The notes under the pieces are model-generated. The model was not told the DNA's origin. It was given only the letters and a program-made list of their open reading frames with translations, and searched no databases. The translations under genes and the position numbers were made by a program. This document shows positions 34,979 through 43,497 of a stretch of DNA of 64,000 nucleotides, in pieces (positions within the stretch are counted from its first letter, which is position 1; every line of letters begins with the position of its first letter). Source of the DNA: Mucilaginibacter geliditolerans (GTDB lineage: Bacteria > Bacteroidota > Bacteroidia > Sphingobacteriales > Sphingobacteriaceae); NCBI RefSeq assembly GCF_014200495.1, contig NZ_JACHBY010000003.1, positions 806,001-870,000 of the forward strand. The letters run 5' to 3'.

Positions 34979-35233
34979 ATGGAACTGAAAGAGCAATTTG
35001 ATAAAGCCGTAGCCGACAGCAAACAACTGCCGTCGCGGCCGGATAACGATACATTATTACGCATATACAGCCTGTACAAACAAGCCACTGAGGGCGATAT
35101 TAATGCTGAGCCACCGGGCATGTTTGATTTTGTAGCCAAAGCCAAATATGATGCATGGACGAAGTTGAAAGGTGTTAGTGCTGAGGATGCGATGAGGCAA
35201 TATGTGGAGGTTGTGGAGAATCTTAAAAAATAA
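34979..35233 (+). CDS. Acyl-CoA-binding protein (ACBP)
   Basis: 84 residues, one four-helix ACBP domain of standard size. LRIYSLYKQATEGDIN, PPGMFDFVAKAKYDAW and EDAMRQYVEVV carry the conserved Tyr, Lys and Trp residues that bind the acyl-CoA head group in animal and yeast ACBP. It should bind and carry long-chain acyl-CoA in the cytoplasm. ACBP is common in eukaryotes and uncommon in bacteria; the operon position among beta-oxidation genes supports the role. Confidence 0.92.
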   Translation: MELKEQFDKAVADSKQLPSRPDNDTLLRIYSLYKQATEGDINAEPPGMFDFVAKAKYDAWTKLKGVSAEDAMRQYVEVVENLKK

Positions 35234-35328
35234 TGTCATGCCGAACTTGTTTCGGCATCTCACAGGACAGGTGTTCAGCATGAAGTAGACCGAGCATGTG
35301 GGGTCCCGAAACAAGTTCGGGATGACAT
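35233..35328. repeat. Palindromic repeat with long imperfect arms
   Basis: Left arm 35233-35260 (ATGTCATGCCGAACTTGTTT...) and right arm 35301-35328 (...CGAAACAAGTTCGGGATG) pair with a few mismatches across a 40-bp centre. Resembles GTCATxCxGAACTTGTTTC repeats seen between genes in many Bacteroidota. Directly abuts the ACBP stop codon. Confidence 0.7.
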
Positions 35329-35338
35329 ACGTGGGTTT

Positions 35339-35376
35339 TCCGAAATATTGACAAATGTTTCCGTCATTTAGCCCTT
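35339..35376 (+). promoter_or_regulatory. Candidate operator, copy 3 (TCCG-N17-TCCG), diverged
   Basis: TCCGAAATATTGACAAAT..., second TCCG again exactly 21 bp after the first, tail TAGCCCTT in the same register. 28 of 38 positions equal copy 1. 164 bp upstream of the DUF2147 gene and in the same orientation. Rest of this 307-bp gap shows nothing else. Confidence 0.55.
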
Positions 35377-35540
35377 GATATATCCTTAATGAAAGGGATA
35401 TTTGTTATTATAAACCAATACTAAATTATTTAAATCGTCACCTGATTATTGTTACCTGTAAAAAAGGTAAAACTTATTATGCTTTATATTTATTAAGGTA
35501 TTATAAGCCTGTTTAATTAGCTGATTTAAAACCTGTAATA

Positions 35541-35996
35541 ATGTCTGTATTAAAAAGAAATCTCATCCGTTTAATGTTAGTGATGCTAACATTGGTAACC
35601 GTAAACATTGCCGCAAAAGCTCAAACCGACCAGATAGAGGGCCTGTGGTATAATGATGTTAAAAGCGGTAAGATCCTCATCACCCGCGAAAAGGATGGTA
35701 AGTTTTACGGCAAGGTAGTTTGGCTCAAAGAACCACTGAAAAATGGCAAGCCAAAGGTTGATGAATTAAATGAAGATGAAAAATTGCGCGGCAGGCCACG
35801 GCTGGGACTGCCTGTATTATACGGCTTTGTGAAGGACGGGGACAACAAGTATACCGACGGTAAAATTTACGACCCGAATAACGGAAAGACCTATTCCTGT
35901 AACATTACCTTCAAAGGCAATAAGCTGGATATACGCGGATATATCGGCATCTCGCTGTTTGGGCGTACTACAACCTGGACAAGGGCTGAAAATTGA
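35541..35996 (+). CDS. DUF2147 domain protein, exported
   Basis: 151 residues. Signal peptide about 10-28 (IRLMLVMLTLVTVNIAAKA). The mature part is a DUF2147 beta-barrel: EGLWYNDVKSGKILI at the start, KVVWLKEP, PVLYGFVKDG, GKIYDPNNGKTYSC and the closing GYIGISLFGRTTTWTR. Members are periplasmic and of unknown function. Its position inside the beta-oxidation island with a candidate operator upstream suggests coregulation with fatty-acid use. Confidence 0.88.
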   Translation: MSVLKRNLIRLMLVMLTLVTVNIAAKAQTDQIEGLWYNDVKSGKILITREKDGKFYGKVVWLKEPLKNGKPKVDELNEDEKLRGRPRLGLPVLYGFVKDGDNKYTDGKIYDPNNGKTYSCNITFKGNKLDIRGYIGISLFGRTTTWTRAEN

Positions 35997-36044
35997 ACTA
36001 TTAACTGATCTTAATATATATTTAATAACAACAAGCATAAACTA

Positions 36045-38423
36045 ATGGATGCTAAACGAATAATAAAGAAAGTCGCGGTACTGGGTTCGGGAGTGATGGG
36101 CAGCAGGATTGCCTGTCATTTTGCAAACATCGGCGTACAGGTGCTGCTGCTGGATATTGTACCGAAGGATGCCCCTGCCGATAAAAAAAGCAGGAATAAA
36201 ATAGTTGATGACGCGCTGGCCTTTGCCTTAAAATCAAACCCATCACCCATCTACTTGAAATCATTTGCCAAACGTATCACCACCGGCAATTTTGAGGATG
36301 ATATGCCCAAAATTGCGGAGTGCGACTGGATAATTGAAGTTGTAGTCGAACGCCTCGACATTAAGCAAATTGTATTTGAAACTGTTGAAAAATTCAGGAA
36401 AGCGGGTACACTCATTACATCAAATACATCAGGTATTCCTATCCATTTAATGGCTGAGGGCCGCAGCGATGATTTTAAACAGCACTTTTGCGGCACCCAC
36501 TTTTTTAACCCGCCGCGTTATTTAAAGCTGCTGGAAATTATCCCTACAAAGGATACATTAAGCAGTGTGACCGATTTCCTGATGGCTTATGGTGAGAAAT
36601 TCCTGGGCAAAACTACGGTGTTGGCAAAAGATACGCCTGCATTCATTGGTAACCGTATTGGTGTTTTCAGCATCATGAATTTGTTGCACTACGTGGATAA
36701 AACAGGCATGACGGTTGAGGAAGTAGATAAACTTACCGGCCCGGTGATCGGTCACCCGAAATCAGCAACCTTCCGCACAACGGATGTGGTGGGTTTGGAT
36801 ACCATGATTCATGTGGCTAACGGCTTGTATGAAAATGCAAAGGATGATGAAGCGAGAGAATCGTTCAAGATCCCTGACTTCGTTACCGGCATGGCCAAAA
36901 ACAACTGGCTGGGTAGCAAGACAAACCAGGGTTTTTATAAAAAAGAGAAAGTAGATGGCGCAAACCAATTCTTCGCGCTCGACCTGAAAACTTTGGAATA
37001 TAAGCCATCGCAAAAAGTGAAATTTCCATCGCTGGAAACTACCAAAGCTGTTGATAGTTTAAAGGATCGCCTAAAAATATTATTTGCCGCGAAGGACAAA
37101 GCAGGTGAATTTTATCGCTCTACTTTTTACGAACTATTTGCTTATTCCAGCAACCGCATCCCTGAAATTTCAGACGAGCTTTATAAAATAGATGCCGCCA
37201 TGAACGCCGGTTTCGGCTGGGAAATGGGTCCGTTTGAAAAATGGGACGCATTAGGCGTAGCTGACACGGTTAAAGCGATGGAAGAAAGTGGCAATAAACC
37301 TGCGCAGTGGGTTTATGATATGCTGGCATCGGGCGCGCAATCATTTTACAAGGTGGAGAACGGCAAGCGCTTGTATTACGACATACCATCAAAAACCTAC
37401 AAAATAATACCGGGCACCGAGCAATTTATTTTGCTGGATAACATCCGCCCGACACATACCATTTGGAAAAACAGCGGCACCACTATTACCGATATCGGCG
37501 ATGGTATCATCAACCTGGAATTCCACACTAAAATGAACACCATTGGCGGTGAGGTGATCGAAGGCATCAACAAAGCCATTACGTTTGCCGAAGCCAGTTA
37601 TAAAGGTTTAGTGATCTCTAACGAAGGTGCAAACTTTAGCGCGGGCGCAAATGTGGGCATGATCTTCATGCTGGCAGTCGACCAGGAATTTGATGAGCTG
37701 AACATGGTGATCAAGGCATTCCAGAACACGATGATGCGGGTGCGTTATTCATCTATCCCGGTTGTGGTTGCCCCACACCAAATGGCTTTAGGCGGCGGCT
37801 GCGAGATCTGTTTACATGCAGACAAGGTAGTTGCCCATGCTGAAACATATATGGGTCTGGTGGAATTCGGCGTAGGCCTCATCCCCGGCGGCGGCGGCAC
37901 CAAGGAGTTTGCTTTGCGATTATCCGACGATCTGCAGGAAGGCGATATCGAAACAAACAATTTCCGTGACCGCTTCCTGACCATCGGCCAGGCAAAGGTA
38001 TCCACATCAGCTTATGAAGCCTTTGATTTCGGCTACCTGAAAAAAGGCCGTGACGCTATTGTGGTATCACAAAACCGGTTACTGGCCGAAGCCAAACAAC
38101 ATTGTTTGCAGATGGCTGATGAAGGCTATGTACAGCCAGTTCCGCGTACCGACATCCGGGTATTAGGCAAACAGGCACTGGGCCTGGGTTATGTAGGCGC
38201 GAATACCATGTACAGCGGCAATTACATCAGTGAGCATGACGTGAAGATCTCACAAAAATTGGCTTATGTACTTGCAGGTGGCGATTTGTCGCAGCCAACA
38301 ACAGTAAGTGAAGATTACTTGTTAGGATTAGAAAGGGAAGCCTTTGTGGCCCTATGCACCGAGCGCAAAACGCTGGAACGCATACAATCTATTTTAACAG
38401 GAGGAAAAATATTAAGGAATTAA
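36045..38423 (+). CDS. fadN: 3-hydroxyacyl-CoA dehydrogenase / enoyl-CoA hydratase fusion (FadN-like)
   Basis: 792 residues. Dehydrogenase domains first: NAD-binding VAVLGSGVMGSRIA (about 10-23), catalytic His152 in GTHFFNPP, and two C-terminal HAD domains (about 200-470; AKDTPAFIGNRIG). Crotonase domain second (about 490-720): ISNEGANFSAGAN oxyanion hole, ALGGGCEICLHAD and MGLVEFGVGLIPGGGGTKE with both catalytic Glu. Order dehydrogenase-hydratase is that of Bacillus FadN, opposite to E. coli FadB/FadJ. Does hydration and NAD-linked oxidation of enoyl-CoA, working with the thiolase encoded next. Confidence 0.93.
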   Translation: MDAKRIIKKVAVLGSGVMGSRIACHFANIGVQVLLLDIVPKDAPADKKSRNKIVDDALAFALKSNPSPIYLKSFAKRITTGNFEDDMPKIAECDWIIEVVVERLDIKQIVFETVEKFRKAGTLITSNTSGIPIHLMAEGRSDDFKQHFCGTHFFNPPRYLKLLEIIPTKDTLSSVTDFLMAYGEKFLGKTTVLAKDTPAFIGNRIGVFSIMNLLHYVDKTGMTVEEVDKLTGPVIGHPKSATFRTTDVVGLDTMIHVANGLYENAKDDEARESFKIPDFVTGMAKNNWLGSKTNQGFYKKEKVDGANQFFALDLKTLEYKPSQKVKFPSLETTKAVDSLKDRLKILFAAKDKAGEFYRSTFYELFAYSSNRIPEISDELYKIDAAMNAGFGWEMGPFEKWDALGVADTVKAMEESGNKPAQWVYDMLASGAQSFYKVENGKRLYYDIPSKTYKIIPGTEQFILLDNIRPTHTIWKNSGTTITDIGDGIINLEFHTKMNTIGGEVIEGINKAITFAEASYKGLVISNEGANFSAGANVGMIFMLAVDQEFDELNMVIKAFQNTMMRVRYSSIPVVVAPHQMALGGGCEICLHADKVVAHAETYMGLVEFGVGLIPGGGGTKEFALRLSDDLQEGDIETNNFRDRFLTIGQAKVSTSAYEAFDFGYLKKGRDAIVVSQNRLLAEAKQHCLQMADEGYVQPVPRTDIRVLGKQALGLGYVGANTMYSGNYISEHDVKISQKLAYVLAGGDLSQPTTVSEDYLLGLEREAFVALCTERKTLERIQSILTGGKILRN

Positions 38424-38435
38424 AAAAAGTATCAG

Positions 38436-38490
38436 GTAGCTAGTATCATGTATCAAGATTGTTTTTGTCTTGATACATGATACTAGCTAC
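38436..38490. repeat. Perfect 23-bp inverted repeat
   Basis: Arms 38436-38458 and 38468-38490 (GTAGCTAGTATCATGTATCA... and complement) with a T-rich 9-nt loop, between fadN-like and thiolase genes. In RNA it makes a strong hairpin that could slow transcription or protect the fadN message; no T run follows. Confidence 0.75.
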
Positions 38491-38506
38491 TTAAAATCTA
38501 ATAAAT

Positions 38507-39682
38507 ATGAACGCATATATAGTGGCGGCCAGCCGCAGCGCTGTTGGAAAAGCAACCCGTGGTGGTTTTAGATTTACCCGCCCGGATACTCTTGCCGCCG
38601 ATGTTATAAAACACCTGATGGCATCTGTACCGAATGTGGATAAGGATGAGATAGAGGATGTAATTGTAGGTAATGCCACACCAGAGGCAGAGCAGGGGCT
38701 GAATGTTGCCCGCTTAATCTCGCTAATGTCGCTGGATACCGATAAGGTACCGGGCATGACGGTGAACAGGTATTGCGCATCGGGACTGGAAACTATTGCC
38801 ATCGCGTCGGCAAAAATACATGCCGGCATTGCAGATTGTATCATAGCCGGTGGTGTTGAAAGCATGAGCCTGTTACCTATGGGCGGCTGGCGCATTGTTC
38901 CCAATGCTGATGTGGCCCTGGCTCACCCTGATTATTACTGGGGCATGGGTCTAACTGCCGAGGCTGTAGCTAAGGAGTATAAAATCAATCGTGAGGAGCA
39001 GGACCTGTTTGCCTATAACTCGCACCAGAAAGCCATCAGCGCCATAAAGGAAGGTAAGTTTAAGGATGAAATAGTGCCTGTAAACATTACTGAGGTTTAT
39101 GTTGATGAAAGCGGCAAAAAGAAGAAAAGGGATTTTAAGATAGATACCGATGAAGGCCCAAGGGCAGATACCTCTATTGATGCCCTGGCAAAATTAAAAC
39201 CAGTTTTTGATGCAAAGGGTGTGGTTACCGCTGGTAATTCATCCCAAACCAGTGATGGCGCTGCCTTTGTGATGGTGGTAAGTGAGCGTTTTATGAAAAA
39301 GAATAACCTTACCCCTATAGCCCGTTTGGTAAACTATGCCGTTGTTGGCGTGCCGCCAAGGATTATGGGCATAGGCCCTCTGTATGCCATACCGAAAGTG
39401 TTAAAAATGGCAGGTATGAAACAGCAGGACATGGATTTGTTCGAGCTAAATGAAGCCTTTGCATCGCAATCATTAGCGGTTATCAAGGGTCTGGACCTGA
39501 ACCCTGATCTCATCAATGTTAACGGAGGCGCTATTGCTTTGGGTCATCCGCTGGGTTGCAGCGGGGCTAAGCTTTCGGTGCAGCTTTTTAACGAGTTGAA
39601 AAAACGTGATAAAAAATACGGTATGGTAACCATGTGTGTGGGTACCGGGCAAGGTGCCGCGGGCATATTTGAAATGTTATAG
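38507..39682 (+). CDS. fadA: Acetyl-CoA C-acyltransferase (thiolase)
   Basis: 391 residues, usual thiolase length. Nucleophile Cys90 in NRYCASGLETI, FELNEAFASQ, the base His347 in GGAIALGHPLGCSGA and the second Cys377 in MCVGTGQGAAG. It cleaves 3-ketoacyl-CoA, the last step of the cycle. Encoded 84 bp after the FadN-like fusion with which it should form the beta-oxidation complex. Confidence 0.94.
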   Translation: MNAYIVAASRSAVGKATRGGFRFTRPDTLAADVIKHLMASVPNVDKDEIEDVIVGNATPEAEQGLNVARLISLMSLDTDKVPGMTVNRYCASGLETIAIASAKIHAGIADCIIAGGVESMSLLPMGGWRIVPNADVALAHPDYYWGMGLTAEAVAKEYKINREEQDLFAYNSHQKAISAIKEGKFKDEIVPVNITEVYVDESGKKKKRDFKIDTDEGPRADTSIDALAKLKPVFDAKGVVTAGNSSQTSDGAAFVMVVSERFMKKNNLTPIARLVNYAVVGVPPRIMGIGPLYAIPKVLKMAGMKQQDMDLFELNEAFASQSLAVIKGLDLNPDLINVNGGAIALGHPLGCSGAKLSVQLFNELKKRDKKYGMVTMCVGTGQGAAGIFEML

Positions 39683-39699
39683 AACTAAAAATTAGCGCA

Positions 39700-41511
39700 A
39701 TGGAAGCGACAAGATTATTTGATTGCATACCAGCACAGGCCGCAGCGCCCCGGGCTGATTTCTTAGCTGCAAAAGAAAACGGCATATGGCGGTCATACAG
39801 TACACAGGAAGTGCATACTATGATTAACCAGCTCACCATGGCGCTGCTGGATATGGGTATTTCCTCAGGCGACGGTACGGATGAGGGCAGGGATAAGATC
39901 GGCCTCATCAGCAATGGCCGGCCTGAATGGGTAATAGTTGATCTCGCTGTACAGCAAACAGGCGCGGTTTTAGTGCCATTGTATCCCAACACAAATGCCA
40001 AGGAAATTGAGCAGATCCTGATCGAATCGGCAGTAAAATATATTTTTGTGAGCGATAAGGAACTTTGTGATAAAGTAAGTCTCGTTCGCCATAATGTACC
40101 AACGTTAAAGGAGGTATATGCTTTCGATAAAATTGAAAGTTGTCCCAACTGGACAGAATTACTCAAGCCTTTGCCAACTGGTTACCTGCAAAAAATAGCC
40201 GGTATAACCAGCAATATCAGCGAGAACGATCTTACTACCATCATTTATACATCGGGTACTACAGGCAGGCCCAAAGGCGTAATGCTGAGCCATAAAAATA
40301 TTGTGAGCAATGTGTTGGCATCAGGGCTGGTGCTTTCGCAGATCCCGGTCAGTGAAAAACGCGCATTCAGCTTTTTGCCTATGAACCATATTTTTGAAAA
40401 GATGTGTACCTACATCTATCTCTTTTATGGGTTCTCCATTTCTTATGCCGAGAATATGGATACCATCGGCCCGAATATCCGCGATGTAAAACCCTCTATT
40501 TTTACCGCCGTACCACGCCTGCTCGAGAAGATATTTGAGCGCATTATGGCCGAAGGACAAAAACTAACCGGCGCAAAAAAGAAGATCTTTTTATGGTCGG
40601 TTAAAGTGGCGGAGGAATTTGAGCTTGAGCACACCAGTCCCTGGTATAAAATTAAACTGGCCGTTGCTGAGAAGCTGGTTTTCAGTAAATGGCGGGCAGC
40701 TATCGGTGGTAATTTAAAGGCGATAGTTATCGGCAGCTCCGCCTGCCCGGTTAAGCTCGAAAAGATATTTACTGCTGCCGGCATGGCGGTGATGGAAGGT
40801 TACGGCTTAACTGAAACCTCGCCTGTAATATCGGTTAATCAATATGACCCGAAAGGGCGAAAATTTGGTACCGTAGGTAAACTGATCGACAAGGTGCAGG
40901 TTAAAATAGCCGAGGACGGCGAAATACTTTGCAAAGGCCCAAATGTTATGATGGGCTATTATAAAAACCCGGAAATGACTGCCGAGGTTATGCAGGATGG
41001 CTGGTTCCATACCGGTGATATCGGTGTACTGGATGAACAAGGCTTCCTGAAAATCACCGACCGTAAAAAGGAGATCTTCAAAACATCGGGTGGTAAATAT
41101 GTAGCCCCGTTGCCTATCGAGAATAAAATGAAGGAAAATCATTTTATTGAACAGATGATGGTGGTGGGTGCAGGCAAAAAATTTACAGCTGCTTTGATCG
41201 TGCCATCATACACTAATTTATTGCCATGGTGCAGGGCAAATGATATTCCCACTATCTCACATGCCGAAATATTGAAAGACAAACGTGTGATTGCCCTATA
41301 TCAATCAGCAGTAGACACTTTCAACCCTGAGTTTAACCATGTGGAACAGGTGAAAAAGATCACTTTGCTGCCCAATGAATGGTCGATAGAAAGTGGGGAG
41401 CTTACGCCAACCGGAAAAATGAAGCGCAAGGTGATAACTGAAAAATACAATGCCGAGATAGAGAAAATGTATGCAGGCGAACCAAATGAAAGTCCGTCGC
41501 TGGTAAGCTAA
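39700..41511 (+). CDS. fadD: Long-chain fatty-acid-CoA ligase
   Basis: 603 residues, ANL superfamily. P-loop-like YTSGTTGRPKG (A3), MEGYGLTETSP (A5), WFHTGDIGVLDEQGFLKITDRKKEIF (A7/A8), and the C-terminal Lys motif GELTPTGKMKRK (A10). Long form with the insertion typical of long-chain acyl-CoA synthetases. Activates imported fatty acids in the cytoplasm or at the membrane. 17 bp after the thiolase. Confidence 0.92.
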   Translation: MEATRLFDCIPAQAAAPRADFLAAKENGIWRSYSTQEVHTMINQLTMALLDMGISSGDGTDEGRDKIGLISNGRPEWVIVDLAVQQTGAVLVPLYPNTNAKEIEQILIESAVKYIFVSDKELCDKVSLVRHNVPTLKEVYAFDKIESCPNWTELLKPLPTGYLQKIAGITSNISENDLTTIIYTSGTTGRPKGVMLSHKNIVSNVLASGLVLSQIPVSEKRAFSFLPMNHIFEKMCTYIYLFYGFSISYAENMDTIGPNIRDVKPSIFTAVPRLLEKIFERIMAEGQKLTGAKKKIFLWSVKVAEEFELEHTSPWYKIKLAVAEKLVFSKWRAAIGGNLKAIVIGSSACPVKLEKIFTAAGMAVMEGYGLTETSPVISVNQYDPKGRKFGTVGKLIDKVQVKIAEDGEILCKGPNVMMGYYKNPEMTAEVMQDGWFHTGDIGVLDEQGFLKITDRKKEIFKTSGGKYVAPLPIENKMKENHFIEQMMVVGAGKKFTAALIVPSYTNLLPWCRANDIPTISHAEILKDKRVIALYQSAVDTFNPEFNHVEQVKKITLLPNEWSIESGELTPTGKMKRKVITEKYNAEIEKMYAGEPNESPSLVS

Positions 41512-41524
41512 ACCTTAACCCATC

Positions 41525-42292
41525 ATGAGCACTATTCAAGTATTAATAAACGACAGGCTGGCGGTAGTCACGCTTGATAGGGGGCGATCTAACCCTATCA
41601 ACCACCAAATGATAAAAGACCTGCTGACTTGCTTTCAGGAGCTTGGGGCAGATGACAATGTAGGCGGAGTGATCATCACTGGTAAACCGGGCTTCTTCTC
41701 GTCCGGCATCGATCTGATGGAGGCTTATGATTATGATGAAGAACAGATCAAACAATTCTGGACGGATTTTCTTGCGCTTCCGGGTACGCTATCATCCTTT
41801 AAAAAACCTTTGGTTGGCGCGCTTAACGGGCATAGTCCGGCAGGTGGCTGCATCATTGCGCTTTGCTGCGATTACAGGGTGATGGTTGAGGGGCAATTTA
41901 TCATCGGGTTGAATGAGATCCCGGTTGGCATCATCGTTCCTGATAGCGTTTTTAATTTATACGCTTTTGTGCTTGGTCAGCATAAAGCTTACCAATATTT
42001 AATAGAAGGCAAGCTGCTGAATGCCACCGAAGCATTGCAAGTGGGCTTAATAGATGAGCTTACTACCCCTGAAAATTTAATCGCGGCAGCAGAGAAAAAG
42101 ATTCGGACCTATATGCAATTCCACCCCATTACCTGGGGCGCAAGTAAAATGAATTTGCGTAAGGAGGTGATCAGCAAATTAAAGGCAGATCAAAGCGACT
42201 TGTTAAAGATCATGCTGAAACAATGGTGGCACCCTGCAACCCGTAAGGGATTGCAAAAAATGATCGAGAATTTAAAGGCTAAATCAGCCTAA
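41525..42292 (+). CDS. Delta3,Delta2-enoyl-CoA isomerase, ECI1-like (crotonase family)
   Basis: 255 residues, crotonase fold. GFFSSGIDLME gives the first oxyanion NH; in PAGGCIIALCCDYRVM the usual hydratase Glu of the GGGCE motif is Ile, while IGLNEIPVGI keeps one catalytic Glu (Glu131). This one-Glu pattern with the words PAGGC and GLNE is that of mitochondrial ECI1 (dodecenoyl-CoA isomerase), not of a hydratase. It should shift cis-3 double bonds to trans-2 so that unsaturated acids enter the cycle. Next to the DECR-like reductase, its functional partner. Confidence 0.78.
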   Translation: MSTIQVLINDRLAVVTLDRGRSNPINHQMIKDLLTCFQELGADDNVGGVIITGKPGFFSSGIDLMEAYDYDEEQIKQFWTDFLALPGTLSSFKKPLVGALNGHSPAGGCIIALCCDYRVMVEGQFIIGLNEIPVGIIVPDSVFNLYAFVLGQHKAYQYLIEGKLLNATEALQVGLIDELTTPENLIAAAEKKIRTYMQFHPITWGASKMNLRKEVISKLKADQSDLLKIMLKQWWHPATRKGLQKMIENLKAKSA

Positions 42293-42306
42293 AAGACATA
42301 AAAATC

Positions 42307-43188
42307 ATGAGCAATATTACAGACAGCGCATACAAGGGTATGTTAAGAGACGACGCTTTAAAAGGCAAAACCATTATTGTAACTGGTGGCGGCACCGGGC
42401 TTGGCCGCTCCATGGGCACTTATTTTTTAAAGCTGGGCGCTAATTTGGTGATCACCAGTCGCAAGCTGGATGTGCTGGAGCAAACCGCCAAGGAGATGGA
42501 AGCCGAAACCGGAGGCAAAGTTTTAGCCGTTGCCTGCGATGTACGCAAATATGATGAGGTGGAAAATGTATTACAGCAAGCTATCAACACCTTTGGGCAG
42601 GTAGATGTATTGCTGAACAATGCCGCTGGTAACTTTATTTCACCTACTGAACGCCTCTCGGCTAACGCTTTCGCGGCGGTTATTGATATAGTGCTGAAAG
42701 GCTCGGCTAATTGCTCGCTGGCTTTGGGTAAATACTGGATAGATAAGAAAATACCCGGTAATATTTTAAACATAGTTACCACTTATGCCTTTACCGGCTC
42801 AGCATATGTAGTGCCATCGGCTTGTGCTAAGGGTGGCGTTTTGGCCATGACAAGGTCGCTGGCTGTTGAGTGGGGCAGGCATGGCATCCGCACCAACGCC
42901 ATTGCTCCCGGGCCATTTCCCACCAAAGGCGCGTGGGACAAACTGCTCCCCGGCGAAATGGCTAAAAAATTCGATTTCAAAAACCGCGTACCTCTTAAAC
43001 GTGTAGGCGAGCATCAGGAACTGGCTAACCTGGCCGCATTTTTAGTATCCGATTTCTCAGGCTATATCAACGGTGAAGTGATCACCATTGATGGCGGCGA
43101 ATGGCTGCAAGGCGCAGGCCAGTTTAATGCCTTAGAGATGGTTCCACCTGAAATGTGGGACAGTATTGAGCAGGCGACGAGGAAGTAA
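42307..43188 (+). CDS. SDR-family 2,4-dienoyl-CoA reductase, DECR1-like
   Basis: 293 residues. SDR cofactor site GGGTGLGRSMG (about 27-37), ITSRKLDVL (Arg for NADPH), NNAAGNFISPTERLS, and a Tyr160 ... Lys175 pair in TTYAFTG and CAKGG. The Tyr and Lys are 15 residues apart as in human DECR1, and the NAAGNF and EWGRHGIRTN segments fit that subfamily. It should reduce 2,4-dienoyl-CoA with NADPH, removing double bonds at even positions. 14 bp after the ECI1-like gene; last gene of the cluster. Confidence 0.88.
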   Translation: MSNITDSAYKGMLRDDALKGKTIIVTGGGTGLGRSMGTYFLKLGANLVITSRKLDVLEQTAKEMEAETGGKVLAVACDVRKYDEVENVLQQAINTFGQVDVLLNNAAGNFISPTERLSANAFAAVIDIVLKGSANCSLALGKYWIDKKIPGNILNIVTTYAFTGSAYVVPSACAKGGVLAMTRSLAVEWGRHGIRTNAIAPGPFPTKGAWDKLLPGEMAKKFDFKNRVPLKRVGEHQELANLAAFLVSDFSGYINGEVITIDGGEWLQGAGQFNALEMVPPEMWDSIEQATRK

Positions 43189-43205
43189 AGCTCTCCATCA
43201 TAGTT

Positions 43206-43221
43206 CCCCTCTTGAGAGGGG
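43206..43221. repeat. Short hairpin CCCCTCTT-GAGAGGGG
   Basis: Perfect palindrome 18 bp after the DECR-like stop; could end transcription of the beta-oxidation cluster, but no T run follows. Confidence 0.5.
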
Positions 43222-43289
43222 TTAGGGGTGTGTTATACCTTTAATTAAGGTAAACCAATCACTAGTCAACTAATCTCTAATCACTATCA

Positions 43290-43397
43290 TTTGGGCGCTG
43301 CCTGCGGCCCGTGCTTTCCGCTCATACTGCACAGGCTTTAGGCGCGGCCGCACTAAGGCTCTCAAAGTGGGCCGGTATCCGCTGCTATCACTAACGC
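43290..43397 (-). repeat. 109-bp dispersed repeat, copy 2 (inverted)
   Basis: Reverse complement of 12669-12777, 108 bp, alignable end to end with substitutions. Ends in TTTGGGCGCTG and CACTAACGC. Confidence 0.75.
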
Positions 43398-43446
43398 GAA
43401 CTTCAACGCGCTCCGCCGACTCACCCAGTCGTTGCTTCGCTCGACT

Positions 43447-43476
43447 ACCCTCTCTACCGCGAGCGGTAAAGAGGGT
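43447..43476. repeat. 14-bp hairpin (13 pairs), 2-nt loop
   Basis: Left arm ACCCTCTCTACCGC, right arm GCGGTAAAGAGGGT with one mismatch. Confidence 0.6.
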
Positions 43477-43497
43477 AAGAAATTTATTTCTTTATCA

